Both the position numbers and the translations under genes were made by a program. Below are positions 45,618 to 57,034 of a DNA stretch of 64,000 nucleotides, in pieces (position 1 is the first letter of the stretch; every line of letters begins with the position of its first letter). Below the pieces are notes generated by a model that was given only the letters and a program-made list of their open reading frames with translations, ran no database searches and was not told the origin of the DNA. Source of the DNA: Locusta migratoria (Eukaryota > Arthropoda > Insecta > Orthoptera > Acrididae); assembly GCA_026315105.1 (NCBI GenBank), contig CM048744.1:903197094-903261093 (forward strand), given 5' to 3'.

Positions 45618-47690
45618 TTGGAGAAGTGTATAAATTATAAACGAATGAGAGCGCAATGTCGTCGTATTATAAACGACAAAAAAAAAGCTTGCTGGACTGC
45701 TTTTACTAGTTCTTTTAACCGCTTTACTCCCTCCACGGTTGTTTGGGGTGGCATACGCCGTTTATCCGGCATCAAGGTCTACTTCCCGATTCCTGGCCTG
45801 ACCGTCGAGAACGCAGTCCTCGTGAATCCCGCTGATGTTTCCAACGAATTGGGCCATTTCTTTGCGGAGGTTTCGAGCTCTGTCCATTACCACCCTGCCT
45901 TTCTCCCTCGCAAACAGGTAGAGGAGGCACGGCCTCCTTCTTTCCACTCTTTTAATCGTGAAAATTATAATGTCGCCTTCACCATGCAGGAGCTAGACCG
46001 TGCTCTCGCCCTGTCCCGATCTTCTGCTCCCGAGCCCGATTCCATCCATATTGAGATGCTGAAGAACCTCTCTCCTGCGGGCAAGTGTTTCCTCCTTAGT
46101 ACCTACAATCGCATATGAACTGAAGGTCAGGTTCCCACAAGTTGGCGTGAAGCCATTGTTGTCTCCATCCCCAAAACCAGGGAAGGACGAACATCTTCCT
46201 TCTAGTTATCACCCTATTTCCCTGACGAAACGGTCTGTAAGGTGATGGAACGCATGGTTAACGCTCGGTTGGTCTGGCGCCTCGAATCTCGACGCCTCCT
46301 GACTAATGTTCAATGTGGTTTTCGTCGACACCGCTCTGCTGCTGATCACCTCGTTACCTTGTCGACCTTCATTATGAATAATTTTCTAAGGAAGTGTATA
46401 ACAGTAGCAGTGTTCTTCGACTTGGAGAAGGCATACGATACCAGTTGGAGAACGGGCATCCTCCGCGCATTGCACACATGGGGCCTTCGTGGCCGCCTCC
46501 CTCATTTTATTCAAGCGTTTTTGTCGGATCGCAAGTTTCGGGCACGGGTGGGCTCTGTTTTGTCAGACACCTTTCGCCAGGAGAATGGGGTGCCACAGGG
46601 CTCCGTCTTGAGTGTGGCTCTCTTTGCCATCGCAATCAATCCGATCGTAGATTGCCTTTCAGCCTACGTTCCGGATCCATTTTTGTAGACGATTTCGCAA
46701 TTTATTGCAGCGCCCAGCGGACGTGTCTCCTGGAGCGTCGTCTTCAACGCTGTCTTGATCGCCTATATTCCTGGAGCATTGCGAACGGCTTCAGATTCTC
46801 CACTGAGAAAACAATATGTATAAACTTTTGGAGATACAAGGAATTTCTTCCACCATCTCTCCGTCTTGGCCCCGTTGCTCTCCCATTCGTGGAGACAACA
46901 AAATTCTCGGGGCTAATGTTGGATCGGAAACTTTGCTGGTCCACACATGTGTCCTACCTGGCTGCCCGATCCCTTAATGTTCTTCGTGCCCTCAGTGGCA
47001 CGTCATGGGGAGCGGATCGTACCGTCCTGCTTCACCTTTACCAGGCCATTGTTCAGTCGAAGCTAGACTACGGAAACCTTCTATACTCTTCTGCACGGCC
47101 GTCAATTCTCCGCCGTCTCAACTGTATTCACCATCGGGGATTACGTCTGGCGACCGGTGCATTTTATACCAACCCTGTTGAAAGTCTGTATGCCGAGGCT
47201 GCTGTATTACCCTTGACCACTCGGCGTGACATACTCTTGTGTCGGTACGCAAGCCGCCTGCGGTCGATGCCCAACCATCCATCTTACCCGTTATTATTTG
47301 ACGACTCACTCGATCACCAATATCAGTTGTCTGCGATAGCCTTGCTTCCACCTGGAGTTCGGTTTCGCCGCCTGCTTCAGCGGCTCGATTTTACCCTTCC
47401 TTCCACCATTCGGTTGAGTGACAGCCCATTGCCACCGTGGCATCATGCCCATGTTCACACTCATCTTGAACTTAGTTCGCTGCCCAAGGAGAGCACCCCG
47501 GATATGGTATACCGCTCGAGGCTTGTCAAACTCCGTTCGCGGTTCGATAATGCCATATTTATTTACACTGATGGTTCCAAGAGCACTGACGGTGTCAGAT
47601 CTGCCTTTGTCGTCGGGGACAACCGTTTCCAATACAAGCTCCCTGACCGGTGCTCGAATTTCACGGCTGAGCTTTTGCCCTCCACCAGGC
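45618..47690 (+). pseudogene. I-like LINE ORF2, reverse transcriptase
   Basis: Copies RNA into DNA at the target. The order is: YKRMRAQCRRIINDKKKACW (linker), LDRALALSRSSAPEPDSIH (motif 1), then TGA at 46116 replacing a Trp codon, TSWREAIVVSIPK, VMERMVNARL and NVQCGFRRHRSAADHLVTL (motif 2), VFFDLEKAYDTSW (motif A with Asp, near 46,420), ENGVPQGSVLSVALFAIAIN (motif B). A frameshift at about 46,650-46,670 then separates motif B from motif C, FVDDFAIY (46,688-46,711), where both Asp residues survive. Then come TKFSGLMLDRKLCWSTHV and SKLDYGNLLYSSA. Lesions: two frameshifts and at least two stops. Confidence 0.9.
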
Positions 47691-48360
47691 TGTTTTGTAT
47701 ACCTGCCGCCACCGCCAACCTATCTACGCCATCTGTTCGGACTCCCTTAGCGCCCTGCAGAGTCTTAAGGACCCTTTCTCGTCCCTTCCTCTCGTGTATC
47801 GGATCCAACGCTCCCTCCAGTTGCTAGCAGATGACAGCTGTAACGTTACTTTTCTGTGGGTCCCTGGCCACGTGGGTGTGCCCGTGAATGAGACCGCCGA
47901 CATAGCAGCCAAGACAGCAGCTCTTTTGCCTCGCATAGCTACCTTTTGCGTCCCATCGGACGATGTTCAACGGGCTCTTCGTCGGAGTATCGTGTCGTCC
48001 TGACACAGTGCGTGGTTCTCACTGTACGACAATAAATTGAGAACTGAAAAACCGATCCCGACCGCTTGGAGGACCTCTTTACGCCCCTCTCGGCGAGAGG
48101 AGGGCATCCTGGCCCGGTTGCGGATCGGTCACTGCCGTTTCAGCCACCGTCGTTTGCTAACCGCCGATCCTGCACCGCTGTGCTCCTGCAGTGAATTGCT
48201 GACGGTGCGACATGTTTTACTGTCTTGTGTTAATTTTAATCATCTCCGTGTAGCCCTTCGCTTTCCGTCTACTCTGGAGGAAATTTTAGCTGATGACACA
48301 CGAGCAGCTGCTCGAGTTTTGCGTTTTATTAACTTGGCCAATTTATCAAAGGATATTTAA
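47545..48360 (+). pseudogene. I-like LINE ORF2, RNase H and C-terminal block
   Basis: RNase H degrades the RNA strand. IFIYTDGSKSTDG (first catalytic Asp) and FTAELL (catalytic Glu) are in one frame; after a frameshift near 47,690 the next frame has AICSDSLSALQSL (Asp) and VTFLWVPGHVGVPVNETAD (last Asp). The C-terminus has an in-frame TGA at 48001 and then RLRIGHCRFSHRRLL, CSCSELLTVRHVLLSC (C-x-C ... H ... C, the terminal zinc-binding block) and ends LANLSKDI at 48,357. The presence of RNase H supports the I-type assignment. Confidence 0.9.
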
Positions 48361-48530
48361 CCCTTTTAATTGTTTTTTATCTTTCGTTTTTAGCCTTCTC
48401 TTGATAGTCTAACTGGCAGTTACCAAATGTTTTGAGATCTAGCGAATCTCTGTTTTTGTCTGGGCGCTAATAACCTTAGCAGTTGTGCGCCCTAAAACCA
48501 CAAAAAAATAATAATAATAATTAAAATCGC

Positions 48531-49985
48531 TCAAAAGAGGAAAGGCTGCAGGACCAGATGGGATACCAGTTCGTTTTTACACAGAGTACGCGAAGGAACT
48601 TGCCCCCGCCCCCCCCCCCCCCCTCTTGCAGTGGTGTACCGTAGGTAATCCCTGTTTTTAAGAAGCGACGTCGAACAGATGTACAGAACTATAGGCTTAT
48701 ATATCTAACGTCGGTCAGTTGTAGAAGTTTGGAACATGTATTATGATCGAGTATAATGACATTTCTTGAGACGCGTAATCTTCTCTGTAGGAAGCAGCAT
48801 GGGTTTCGGAAAAGGCGATCGTGTGAAATCCAGCTCGCGCTATTCGTCCACGAGACTCCAAGGGCCATAGACACGGGTTCTCAGGTAGATGCTGTGTTTC
48901 TTGACTTCCGCAAGGCGTTTGATACAGTACCCCACAGACGTTTAATGAACAAAGTAAGAGCATATGATCTATCAGACAAATTGTGTGATTGGATTAAGGA
49001 GTTCCTAGGTGACAGAATGCAGCATTTCTCAATGGAGGGAAGTCTTCCGAAGTAAGACGTCAGGTGTGCCACAGGGGAGTGTCGTGGGTTCGTTGCTGTT
49101 CACAATTTATATAAATGACCTTGCGGATAACATCAGATGCTCACTGAGGCTTTTTGCCGATGACGCTGTAGTATATAGAGAGGTTGTAACATTGGAGAAT
49201 TGTATTGAAATGCAGGAGGATCTGTATCGAATTGATGAATGGTGCAGGAAATGGCAACTGAATCTCAATGTAGACAAGTGTAATGTGCTGATAATACATA
49301 GAAAGAAAGATCCTTTATCATTTAGCTACAGTAGTACAGGTCAGCAACTGGAAGCAGGTAATTCCATAAATTATCTGGAAGTAGGAGTGATTTAAAATGG
49401 AACGACCATATAAAATCAATCGCCGGTAAAGCAGATGCCACACTTAGATTCATTGGAAGAATCGTAAGGAAATGCAGTCCGAAAACAAAGGAAGTAGGTT
49501 ACAGTACACTTGTTCGCCCACTGCTTGAATACTGCTCACCAGTGTGGGACCCGTACCAGGTAGGGTTGATAGAGTTAGTAGATAAGATCCAACGGAAAGC
49601 AGCGCGCTTCGTTACAGGATCATTTGGTAATCGCGAAAGCGTTACGGAGATTATCTTTAAACCCCAGTGGAAGACTCGGCAGGAGAGACGCTCTGTCGCT
49701 CGGTACGGGCTTTTGTCGAAGTTTCGAGAACACACCTTTACCGAGGAGTATATCAGTACATTGCTCCCTCCTACGTATTATCTCGCGAAGAGATCATGTA
49801 GATAAAATCAGAGAGATTAGAGCCCACACAGAGGCATACCGACAATTTTTCTTTCCGCGAACAATACGTGACTGAAACAGGAGGGAGAACCGATAGTGGT
49901 ACTCAAGGTACCCTCCGCCACACACCTATCGGGTGGTTTGCGGAGTATGCATGTACGTAGATGTAGATTTAGGCTTCAATGGATT
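48531..49985 (+). pseudogene. CR1-like LINE, right part (reverse transcriptase and 3' end)
   Basis: Continuation of the element at 40,500-42,443 after the I-like insertion. It starts KAAGPDGIPVRFY, then NLLCRKQHGFRKRRSCEIQL, AVFLDFRKAFDTVPHRRL (motif A near 48,895), SGVPQGSVVGSLL and YINDLADNI (motif B), LFADDAVVYREV (motif C, 49,150-49,185, intact), KWQLNLNVDKCNVLI, and VGYSTLVRPLLEYCSPVWDP. Frameshifts occur near 49,030 and 49,395-49,500. The 3' UTR has CCTCCGCCACACACC and ends in TACGTAGATGTAGAT. A C15 run at 48,609-48,623 sits where the coding sequence is collapsed. Confidence 0.87.
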
Positions 49986-50370
49986 ATGCAACACGTGCTA
50001 GTCAAAAATAAGAAATATTACCAAAATGTGCAAAATTTTGCGAAAGCAGCACAAATAGCAAATGAAATAGTACTCATTTACTCTAGTTCATATCACTTGT
50101 TGAAGAACAGATGATGCATCACTGAATTAAACCCACGTAGAAACCTGAAAGGAAAATAGCATAAATCAGAATAAAAGGAAACACATGCACACGAAGGTAC
50201 AAATACACTCCGGAAATAAAATGTGCTACACCCTCTTACAGTTTTCCAAATATCATGGGACTTATTGTTGTAAACAGTGGATATGGACCTGTTGACGCAG
50301 TTCTGCAAGTATTGTGGGTTGACGTGTCGCACGCGTCGTCGCTTCATATCCCACATCTGGTCAAAAAAAT

Positions 50371-50561
50371 TTCAAATGTATGTAATTCTGTGGAAAAAAC
50401 AGCTTTGGACAGCAGTCCCCAGACTAACAAACGAGCAATGCTAAAGACAATATACATACACAGTCATGCCTGAGGGAGGACGTGAACCTCAGGCGGTAGT
50501 GGCCTCGCATTTCCTGATATAGTGTAGTGCCTAGAACATCGCGAGAATTCCCGCGCGGCTC
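50371..50561 (-). mobile_element. SINE, strongly diverged
   Basis: Minus-strand tail TTCAAATGTATG, ACTAACAAAC, body ATACATACACAGTCATGCC, box B in reverse GTGAACCTCAGGCGG, head TGATATAGTGTAGTGCC... Older than the other copies. Confidence 0.7.
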
Positions 50562-50679
50562 ACACCTGCTCGATTGGGGAGAAGCTCGAACATCGTGCTG
50601 GCCAGGAGCACGTCGAATTTCACGCGAAGTGTGAAGCGAGGATTATTGGAAGCATTATTGGAAGGACGGCAAAAGAACG

Positions 50680-50879
50680 AGGCCGCGGCGGAGTGGCCGA
50701 GCGCTTTGAGGCGCTAAGCTACGATGCGCGAGGCCGCTCCCAGTCGGGGGGTTCTAATCCTCCCTCGGGAATGGATGTTTGTGCTATATTTAGTATAAGG
50801 AAGTTCATAAGTAGTTTGTAAGTTTAGGGACTGATGACCCGCAGATAAGTCCCATAAGCTTCACAAACATTTGAATTTG
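50680..50879 (+). mobile_element. SINE, full length, head type C
   Basis: A perfect 9-bp target duplication AAAAGAACG lies at 50671-50679 and 50880-50888. The head has CTACGATGCGCGAGGCCGCT, the type C signature, and box B GGTTCTAATCC. Confidence 0.93.
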
Positions 50880-51277
50880 AAAAGAACGGGTGTTACAGCA
50901 TTCTGCACGTAGTGGCCGCTGATCAGCGTCTCCTCTACAAAAACTGAAGGTGAACGAGAGTTGCAACTTGTCGTACTCCATAAAGCCTGGGATGGCCCAG
51001 TGTGTCTTGGACTATGCGATCTATGAGGCAGCGCCTGCCAGATGTACGGCGTACACGCAAACACCTTGTGAGCACGAAAAATCTGCTGAAGACCACGTCT
51101 CACTATCCAATCGTCTAACCAGGAGACCACATGGATATCGAATTCTAGAAGTTATTGATACTTATGGAATGTAACGTTCAGAACTGAAATAACTGTCGGC
51201 CAAAGCCACTCTACGCAACTCAACAATTCTCTAGAAAATGGACTTTGAAATTTTGCAAGTACAGTTGCACCATCTGT

Positions 51278-51342
51278 CGGTGTAGCTGAGGCGGTAGCGT
51301 TCTTGGTCTAACGTCGATGGTTCGAATCTCACCATGATGCAC
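51278..51342 (+). other. isolated tRNA-like A/B-box fragment
   Basis: TAGCTGAGGCGGTAGCG and GGTTCGAATCTCACC are spaced as in a tRNA, but the anticodon arm (TCTTGGTCTAACGTCGA) does not form a clean stem. Probably a tRNA-derived fragment. Confidence 0.4.
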
Positions 51343-52639
51343 GCATTTTTGTTTGTTAGTAATTTTCTATATATTTAGAAAAGGTTGTTAACAATTATGG
51401 ATACAAAAAAAAACATAACAAGATAAATTTTTTGCAGTATTGGCTTCACTATTATTTGACGGCGGTTGCCGTTGATTGTTCCGTTTGTGAAGAGCTGCGG
51501 CGCTGTTTTTGGAAAGTCATCTCCATAGCTACTAATGGCTTTCCAAGCAACTAAGTAACTCACCAATTGTTTTAGGAGACAAGGTGTTCAGGTCGTCTAC
51601 ATACACATAAACAAAAACTGTAAACACCTGGAATTAGAGATCCCAAAATGTTTTATATAACTGAATTTGAAGTGAAGCATATTTGTTTACAACCTCCAAG
51701 AAATGACTCCCCGCACACGAGTTCGATTGGTTGGTCGGTTGCTTGTTTTAATGTGAGCAAACTACTACGGTCTCGGTGCCGTTTGAATTCTAACGAACGG
51801 AAGTAAGTGAATAAAGGGCCAAGCCATACTCGCTCTACGGAACCGAAACGGCAATTTACTTTCTCCTTCGACGGCATAGGTGATTGTGAATACCTCTCTT
51901 GCAGTGGAATTTCAAGAGTGCACATGAAAGATTTTTTTTTTTTTATATTACGAAAAAATCCTCAAATGAAGTAATCTCGTCGAATCGATACCATCGCCGA
52001 TAATTACTAAAGAAACAAAGCTGATAGAAAACTAGTTTTATATATATATATAACACATATTGAGCTCATTATGTTCAATGAACAAGACGAAGTAAATGTT
52101 CTCAGTTCTCCCATATCCGATTCTAAATCTTCTCCACAAGATTGTCAGAGAGAGCAGAAAAGGCAAAACTGTACAAGGACAATAAAAGAAAACTTGTTAA
52201 TATAGTTACCCCTTAACCAGGATGGACTCTAAAAACTTATCAAAAAATGAATGCACTCGCTTAAATTGTATGGAGGAATTGCGGAAATGGGAATAACATT
52301 TTAGAAATAGATGAACCATTTTTGATTCGTGGTCCTACGACAGGTTTGTGGAAGCTTCATAGAACTACCAACGAGTTACGACCACGAACCGTTCATAAAA
52401 ATTACCATCAAGTGTTAAAATTATGTAAGTATTGGAAGAGAAAAAACAGCGGGATTAGAACCACCTGAGATACACCGACAGATGCCGCAACTGTTTTAAT
52501 TATTAGTACTTCCATGCACTTGCAAAACATCAAAGTCAATTTTCTTGAGAATTTTTGAGATTGCGTCGAATGCCTTTGGCTGATGGTTATTTAAGTTCTG
52601 AACTTTCCGTACCATAAATATAAAAAGAATCTAAAATCC
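51343..52639. other. no recognisable gene
   Basis: AT-rich, with a (TA)n run at 52,038-52,052. No long frame with a domain. Confidence 0.5.
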
Positions 52640-52960
52640 GATACCCATGTGGTCTCGTTGTAAGTGAACCTCCGACGACTCCAGTCGAGGCGCGCAAGTG
52701 GCATGAGTGGCAGATTTGCTAGAGATGTGCCTGCCCCTAGCTCCACTACCGGTAACAGGTTGGTGACAATTCTTCTGGACTCACAAATCCTTCGCTATGG
52801 TGGATGTAGAATCTGCTACTGCTGCCTTTGCAATACGACCATCTTGAGGGTCGTCTGTGCTGCGTGGACGTCCAGACCCTCCTCTATGGATGTGAGAACG
52901 TTCACGTGACCGTTTCAATCGTCATGAATCCACAATTGACGCAGCAGGTCCAAACTGTGC
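52640..52960 (-). pseudogene. Tc1-like transposase N-terminal remnant
   Basis: The minus strand encodes RSHPYRGGSGRPRSTDDPQD and IAKAAVADSTSTIA, matching the G-R-P-R hinge and second helix-turn-helix of Tc1 transposases. Stops follow. It is head-on to the + strand fragment at 53,215. Confidence 0.6.
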
Positions 52961-53214
52961 GCAAATTCTCCGAAAGAACCATCCCGCTACTTTGAACGGC
53001 ACATATGGATCCATTTCAAGCTCTGTCATTGGCTGCCGAAATCACGTGTGTATCTCGTGGTATGGCGCCTGTTTGCTTCACACTTACGTACCACACTGAG
53101 CCTCATGGCTGTAAACTAGTCTGCACGGCAGACCGTCAATGCACAGTATTACTGATCGTTTTTGGAGCATCACCTGCGATTAGCTTTGCGAAAGAAGCGG
53201 CAACACGTTTTCGC

Positions 53215-53520
53215 AACCCACTCATCATACAGCGCAAGCTGTGGCTGCTGTAGACCTATTGGACATGGAAGTACTGTACCATCCACCATAGTCCCCGGAC
53301 TTAAATCCTTGTGACTCTGATTTAATTCGGAAAATGAGGGAACCACTTCGTGGCATTCGCTTCCGAACTGTTCCAGAGATTCGACAGGCAGTAGACCGCT
53401 CCATTCGCACCAACAGCAGAACAGGCTCTCCTAACGGTATCCTACGCGTTCCACGTCGCTGGCAACGGTTTCTAAATAACGCTGTGGCTACTTTGAAGGT
53501 CAGTAACAGGTAAAAAATGT
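53215..53520 (+). pseudogene. Tc1/mariner-type transposase C-terminal remnant
   Basis: DMEVLYHPP, stop, SPDLNPCDSDLIRKMREPL, RGIRFRTVPEIRQAVDRSIR and LRVPRRWQRFLNNA form the end of a DDE transposase of mariner type: the final acid is Asp (S-P-D-L-N-P-C-D) rather than the Glu of Tc1. One in-frame TAG breaks it. The first two acidic blocks were not found. Confidence 0.7.
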
Positions 53521-53850
53521 AACCTCTTGCATCGGTTGTGAATAAATAGTTGCAGCTATTTACGTTCTAATCATCGTACGACAGATACGACAGAGCGGCT
53601 GAATTTAGCATTGAATAATTGTGGTACCAGAGACCACTTTGATTGCTTTTGTTGACAACACGTCATCGCCTCAACAGGGGCAGTCACGTGAACTGCCCAC
53701 GGGCACGAATGTCGGCCGTGCGGTTATGATGCGCGTGTCGCTCGTATTCTCTTCCGCTCGAATATGGCTGAAGGCTGACGATAACACACGATAGACAGCA
53801 GACGTTCGAGATTTTAATTACGCTAAATTACATTGTAATTATTACAGTAC

Positions 53851-53941
53851 GCCACGGGAGAGTGGTCGAGCGCTTTAAGACGTCGTGATCTGGAGTGCGC
53901 AGTTGCTCGCTGTCGGAGGTTCTAATCCTCCGTCGGGCATC

Positions 53942-53975
<34 letters not shown>

Positions 53976-54052
53976 TGAGTGTTGTTCTTAGTAGACATTA
54001 GTTTATGTAGTCTGTAAGCATTTACATCCCATAGATTTAGAAATATTTTAAC
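53851..54052 (+). mobile_element. SINE, head type B, with (GT)n expansion
   Basis: Starts GCCACGGGAGAGTGGTCGAG, box B GGTTCTAATCC, then a GT run at 53943-53973, the expanded form of the GTGTGTGT of other type B copies. The tail is shortened. Confidence 0.85.
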
Positions 54053-54429
54053 ATCACACTACGACATTTCAGTGAATACTAACGACGCAATACCTAAAAC
54101 TATTGCACAATATATGAGGAAATTGTCGTTTTAAGAGAGTAAACTGCTGATGTTCGTCTCCCCAGTTAGTGCCGGCTAATCGGTACCGTACTAGGCGTTA
54201 GGCCTAGTACTTGAAAACTCATCACATACTATGTAGTAGCACACTTCCATTATGTACTTTCCACAGGAGCAGTATTTGCAATCATGTTATCCTTTATTTA
54301 CAGGAATAACAGTAAATAATTAAAAAACAATACACCATCAATGGTCACATTCCGTAGGACTATTTCGAATTGTTTGTGTTCATATTGCTCATCCTCTATG
54401 CCTGGGGGGTGCGGTGCACGTCAGTTGCT

Positions 54430-54700
54430 TCCTGTCTCGACGGGCTGTTAACCAGAGATAACGGTCATCTCTTGCTGATGTTACCTGTGGACGACCTTGG
54501 CCTTGCCTTCTTCTAATGGTGCATGTTTACATTGGGTCCAGGTTCTGGAAAAATTTCCTTCGGGATACTCCACCTTCCTGTTTTCCGCTTATAACCTTCC
54601 TATGGCTCTCCATGCCACAGCTTCGTCAAAGTCACATTTTTTTTGTGGCATTGCACTATCAGCTCACTACACTATTTGACCCCAGCTGCTTGATTAACTC
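54430..54700 (-). pseudogene. Tc1-like transposase N-terminal remnant (third lineage)
   Basis: The minus strand reads AVAWRAIGRL, then further on RRRQGQGRPQVTSARDDRYL, the G-R-P-x-x-T hinge between the paired helix-turn-helix domains. It is distinct in sequence from the families at 31 and 52.6 kb. No downstream catalytic region was found. Confidence 0.6.
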
Positions 54701-55092
54701 GTATGGTAGAGTAAACCAATCCACTTTCCAACAATTTTCTGTTATTAACAGTACCCCGGTTCTCGTAATGTTGTTGAAACCACTCCTTAAAACCGACATA
54801 AAGACGTCGAAGCGTTTATTCTGCCCATGACAATACCTTGGAACCTAGATATCTCAACTGGTCCCATAATTGTATTAACCAGTGTAGTATTCCTTCAGCT
54901 ATCGTACCAATTGATCATTGGAAGTGTGATAATTCGAGTAGTGCGGCCTTAATCATATCGTGAACCATGTTACTTCAATTAGTGGAGTACAAAGAACTGC
55001 TCTGCCGATACACGTGATACCGCTGCCGACTGAAACTGCACAAAAAGCTGTCCCATGTGTTTTCTCAACACAGTCTTTCGTGCTTCAGGCTA

Positions 55093-55288
55093 AATGTTCA
55101 AATGTTTGTTAAGCTTATGGGACTTAACTGCGGGGTCATCAGTCCCTAAACTTACAAACTACTTATGAACTACTTACGAACTAGGACGGAACAAATATCC
55201 ATGCCCGAGGCGGGATTCGAACCCCCGACCTTAGTGGCCGTGCTGACCGTGACTGGAGCGCCTCAGTCACCTCGGCCACCGCGGCCGG
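55093..55288 (-). mobile_element. SINE, full length, head type A
   Basis: A perfect 14-bp target duplication CGTGCTTCAGGCTA lies at 55079-55092 and 55289-55302, the longest in the window. Confidence 0.96.
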
Positions 55289-55440
55289 CGTGCTTCAGGC
55301 TATTGTAATGACAAGAATGGATGGATTCAATGCCATTTTATTGCCACTCCGTTGGCTTACAGTTATGAATTAGTTTGATTACATAATACAGTGGCCTCGC
55401 TTATTGGGAGAATGATAATAGCCTGTAGTAGTAAATAAGG

Positions 55441-55610
55441 CGCTCCAGTCACGGTCAGCAAGGCCACTACGGTCGGGGGTTTGAATCCCCCCTCGGGCAT
55501 GGATATTTGCGCCGTCCTAGTTCGTAAGTAGTTCATAAGTAGTTTGTAAGTTTGGGGACTGATGACCCCGTAGTTAAGTCCCATAAGCTTAACAAACATT
55601 TGAACATTTG
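55441..55610 (+). mobile_element. SINE, 5' truncated, with target duplication
   Basis: Begins at CGCTCCAGTC inside the head, yet has an exact 11-bp target duplication AGTAAATAAGG at 55430-55440 and 55611-55621, so it was inserted in truncated form. Confidence 0.95.
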
Positions 55611-55621
55611 AGTAAATAAGG

Positions 55622-56653
55622 GTGTTTACTCACCGTAGGGGAGACGACGTGTCATTGAGTTTTGCGTCACAGTTATCCTGCGGTGAACCCAGAGCGTACG
55701 TGTGTTGTGCACAATTTCTGTGCATCTCGGTCAGCAGCAGGGGAGTGAGATGGGGGAGGTGAGATCATCTCCTTAATTGAATAAGTGGAACCTTGAGCGT
55801 TGCCTCAACCGCTCATCAGCAATATTGGTGTTTTTTCGCGCAGTCGGAGCCCACTGTTACTCCGATATTAGATTGTTTGTGGGTTCATAGAGTCACTTGA
55901 CGACACACAGTTCTTTCCTCCAAATTATATCGTCCAATTTGCTACACAGAATTTATGTTTTTCAGGATTTCTGTCAGAGATATTAAAGATAATTATCCTC
56001 TCTCACTCGTCACATCCCGTTTCAATGTAACACGGCCTGGAAGGCCACCTATTTTCTTCCGCCAAGATGAAGAACACTGCCTTCTCCAGTTACCAAAAAA
56101 ATACGATCTCTAATTCCGAGTCACTTTTGTACTAAGGAAACTTTACAGCAACATAACTAATTCAGTTACATTCTCAGAGTATAAAACGAATCTTAAATCG
56201 ATCAACTAATGTTCAAAAGTTAGACATAGCTATTTATCTAGATTTTTTTTAAATAGTGAATGTTAGGGAGATATTACGTTCAATGATGAAGTACATTTAG
56301 ACAAAAGTACGGAATGGGAAACAAAATAAGCTGTATCCTTTATCATCCCTAGATGAAAATATCAACCTCAAATCATTCTTCGAACTTTCATTAAATAGCA
56401 GCCAAACAATATGACGGTGGAGACTTGTGGAAAATTGTCTTTCTAAGTGTGTATCAACTTCCAGAGCCATCAAAGTCGAATGAAATTTAAAACAGAAGTT
56501 ACTCGATTTTATATTCATTCACTAGATTTATTTATTACCTCCGATTCACAAAAGCCGAGACAGGGCATAGTGCCGCCAGCTAGCGACAGTATTTAAAACT
56601 GTCAATAGGCAATCGTGAACGTCGCACTTTTAGTGTTACTAAACTCAAGTTAT
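55622..56653. other. no recognisable gene
   Basis: No recognised repeat; frames up to 78 codons without a domain. Confidence 0.5.
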
Positions 56654-56661
56654 TATAAGAG

Positions 56662-56864
56662 AATAAAAATGTTCAAATGTTTGTTAAGCTTAAGGGACTT
56701 AACTACGGGGTCATCAGTCCCTAAACTTACAAACTACTTATGAACTACCTACAACTAAGGACGGCACAAATATCCATGCCCGAGGGGGGATTCGAACCCC
56801 CGACCGTAGTGGCCGTGCGGACCGTGACTGGAGTGCCTCAGTCCCCTCGGCCACCGCGGCCGGC
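56662..56864 (-). mobile_element. SINE, full length, head type A
   Basis: An 8-bp target duplication TATAAGAG lies at 56654-56661 and 56865-56872. Box B is intact. Confidence 0.95.
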
Positions 56865-57034
56865 TATAAGAGTTTAAACTGTAATCCACCCGCCACCAAA
56901 CATCGTTGAGCTCGAAGGCATACGTTATTTCTGACATCTCTTAGAGTATCACGGCACACTTGCTGTGATGTGGGCTGTTTTTTGCTGTGCACTATGTTCT
57001 TGAGGCAAAGTAAACGTTAAGCGGGATTAAATCA

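Larger units (their letters stand above)
42444..48518 (+). mobile_element. I-like LINE inserted in the CR1-like LINE
   Basis: A complete-looking insertion of about 6.1 kb flanked by a perfect 12-bp target duplication AATTAAAATCGC (42432-42443 and 48519-48530). The 5' end starts in a C run (CCCCCCCCCCAGGAG), the 3' end in (ATA/TAA) repeats after AAAAAAATAATAATAATAA, as known for I-type LINEs. Content in order: GC-rich 5' UTR, ORF1 with a zinc-knuckle, ORF2 with APE endonuclease, reverse transcriptase, RNase H and a C-terminal cysteine/histidine block. All frames are broken and the endonuclease is triplicated. Confidence 0.92.
50200..51130 (-). pseudogene. degraded Tc1-like element, interrupted by two SINEs
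   Basis: The left end TACACTCCGGAAATAAAATGTG resembles a Tc1-type terminus. CTCGATTGGGGAGAAGCTCG and TCGTGCTGGCCAGGAGC (50,571-50,608) look like the minus-strand Tc1 segment for A-G-x-x-x-x-x-P-N. 50,970-51,060 resembles an N-terminal part. All frames are broken. The identification is from DNA-level resemblance only. Confidence 0.4.
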
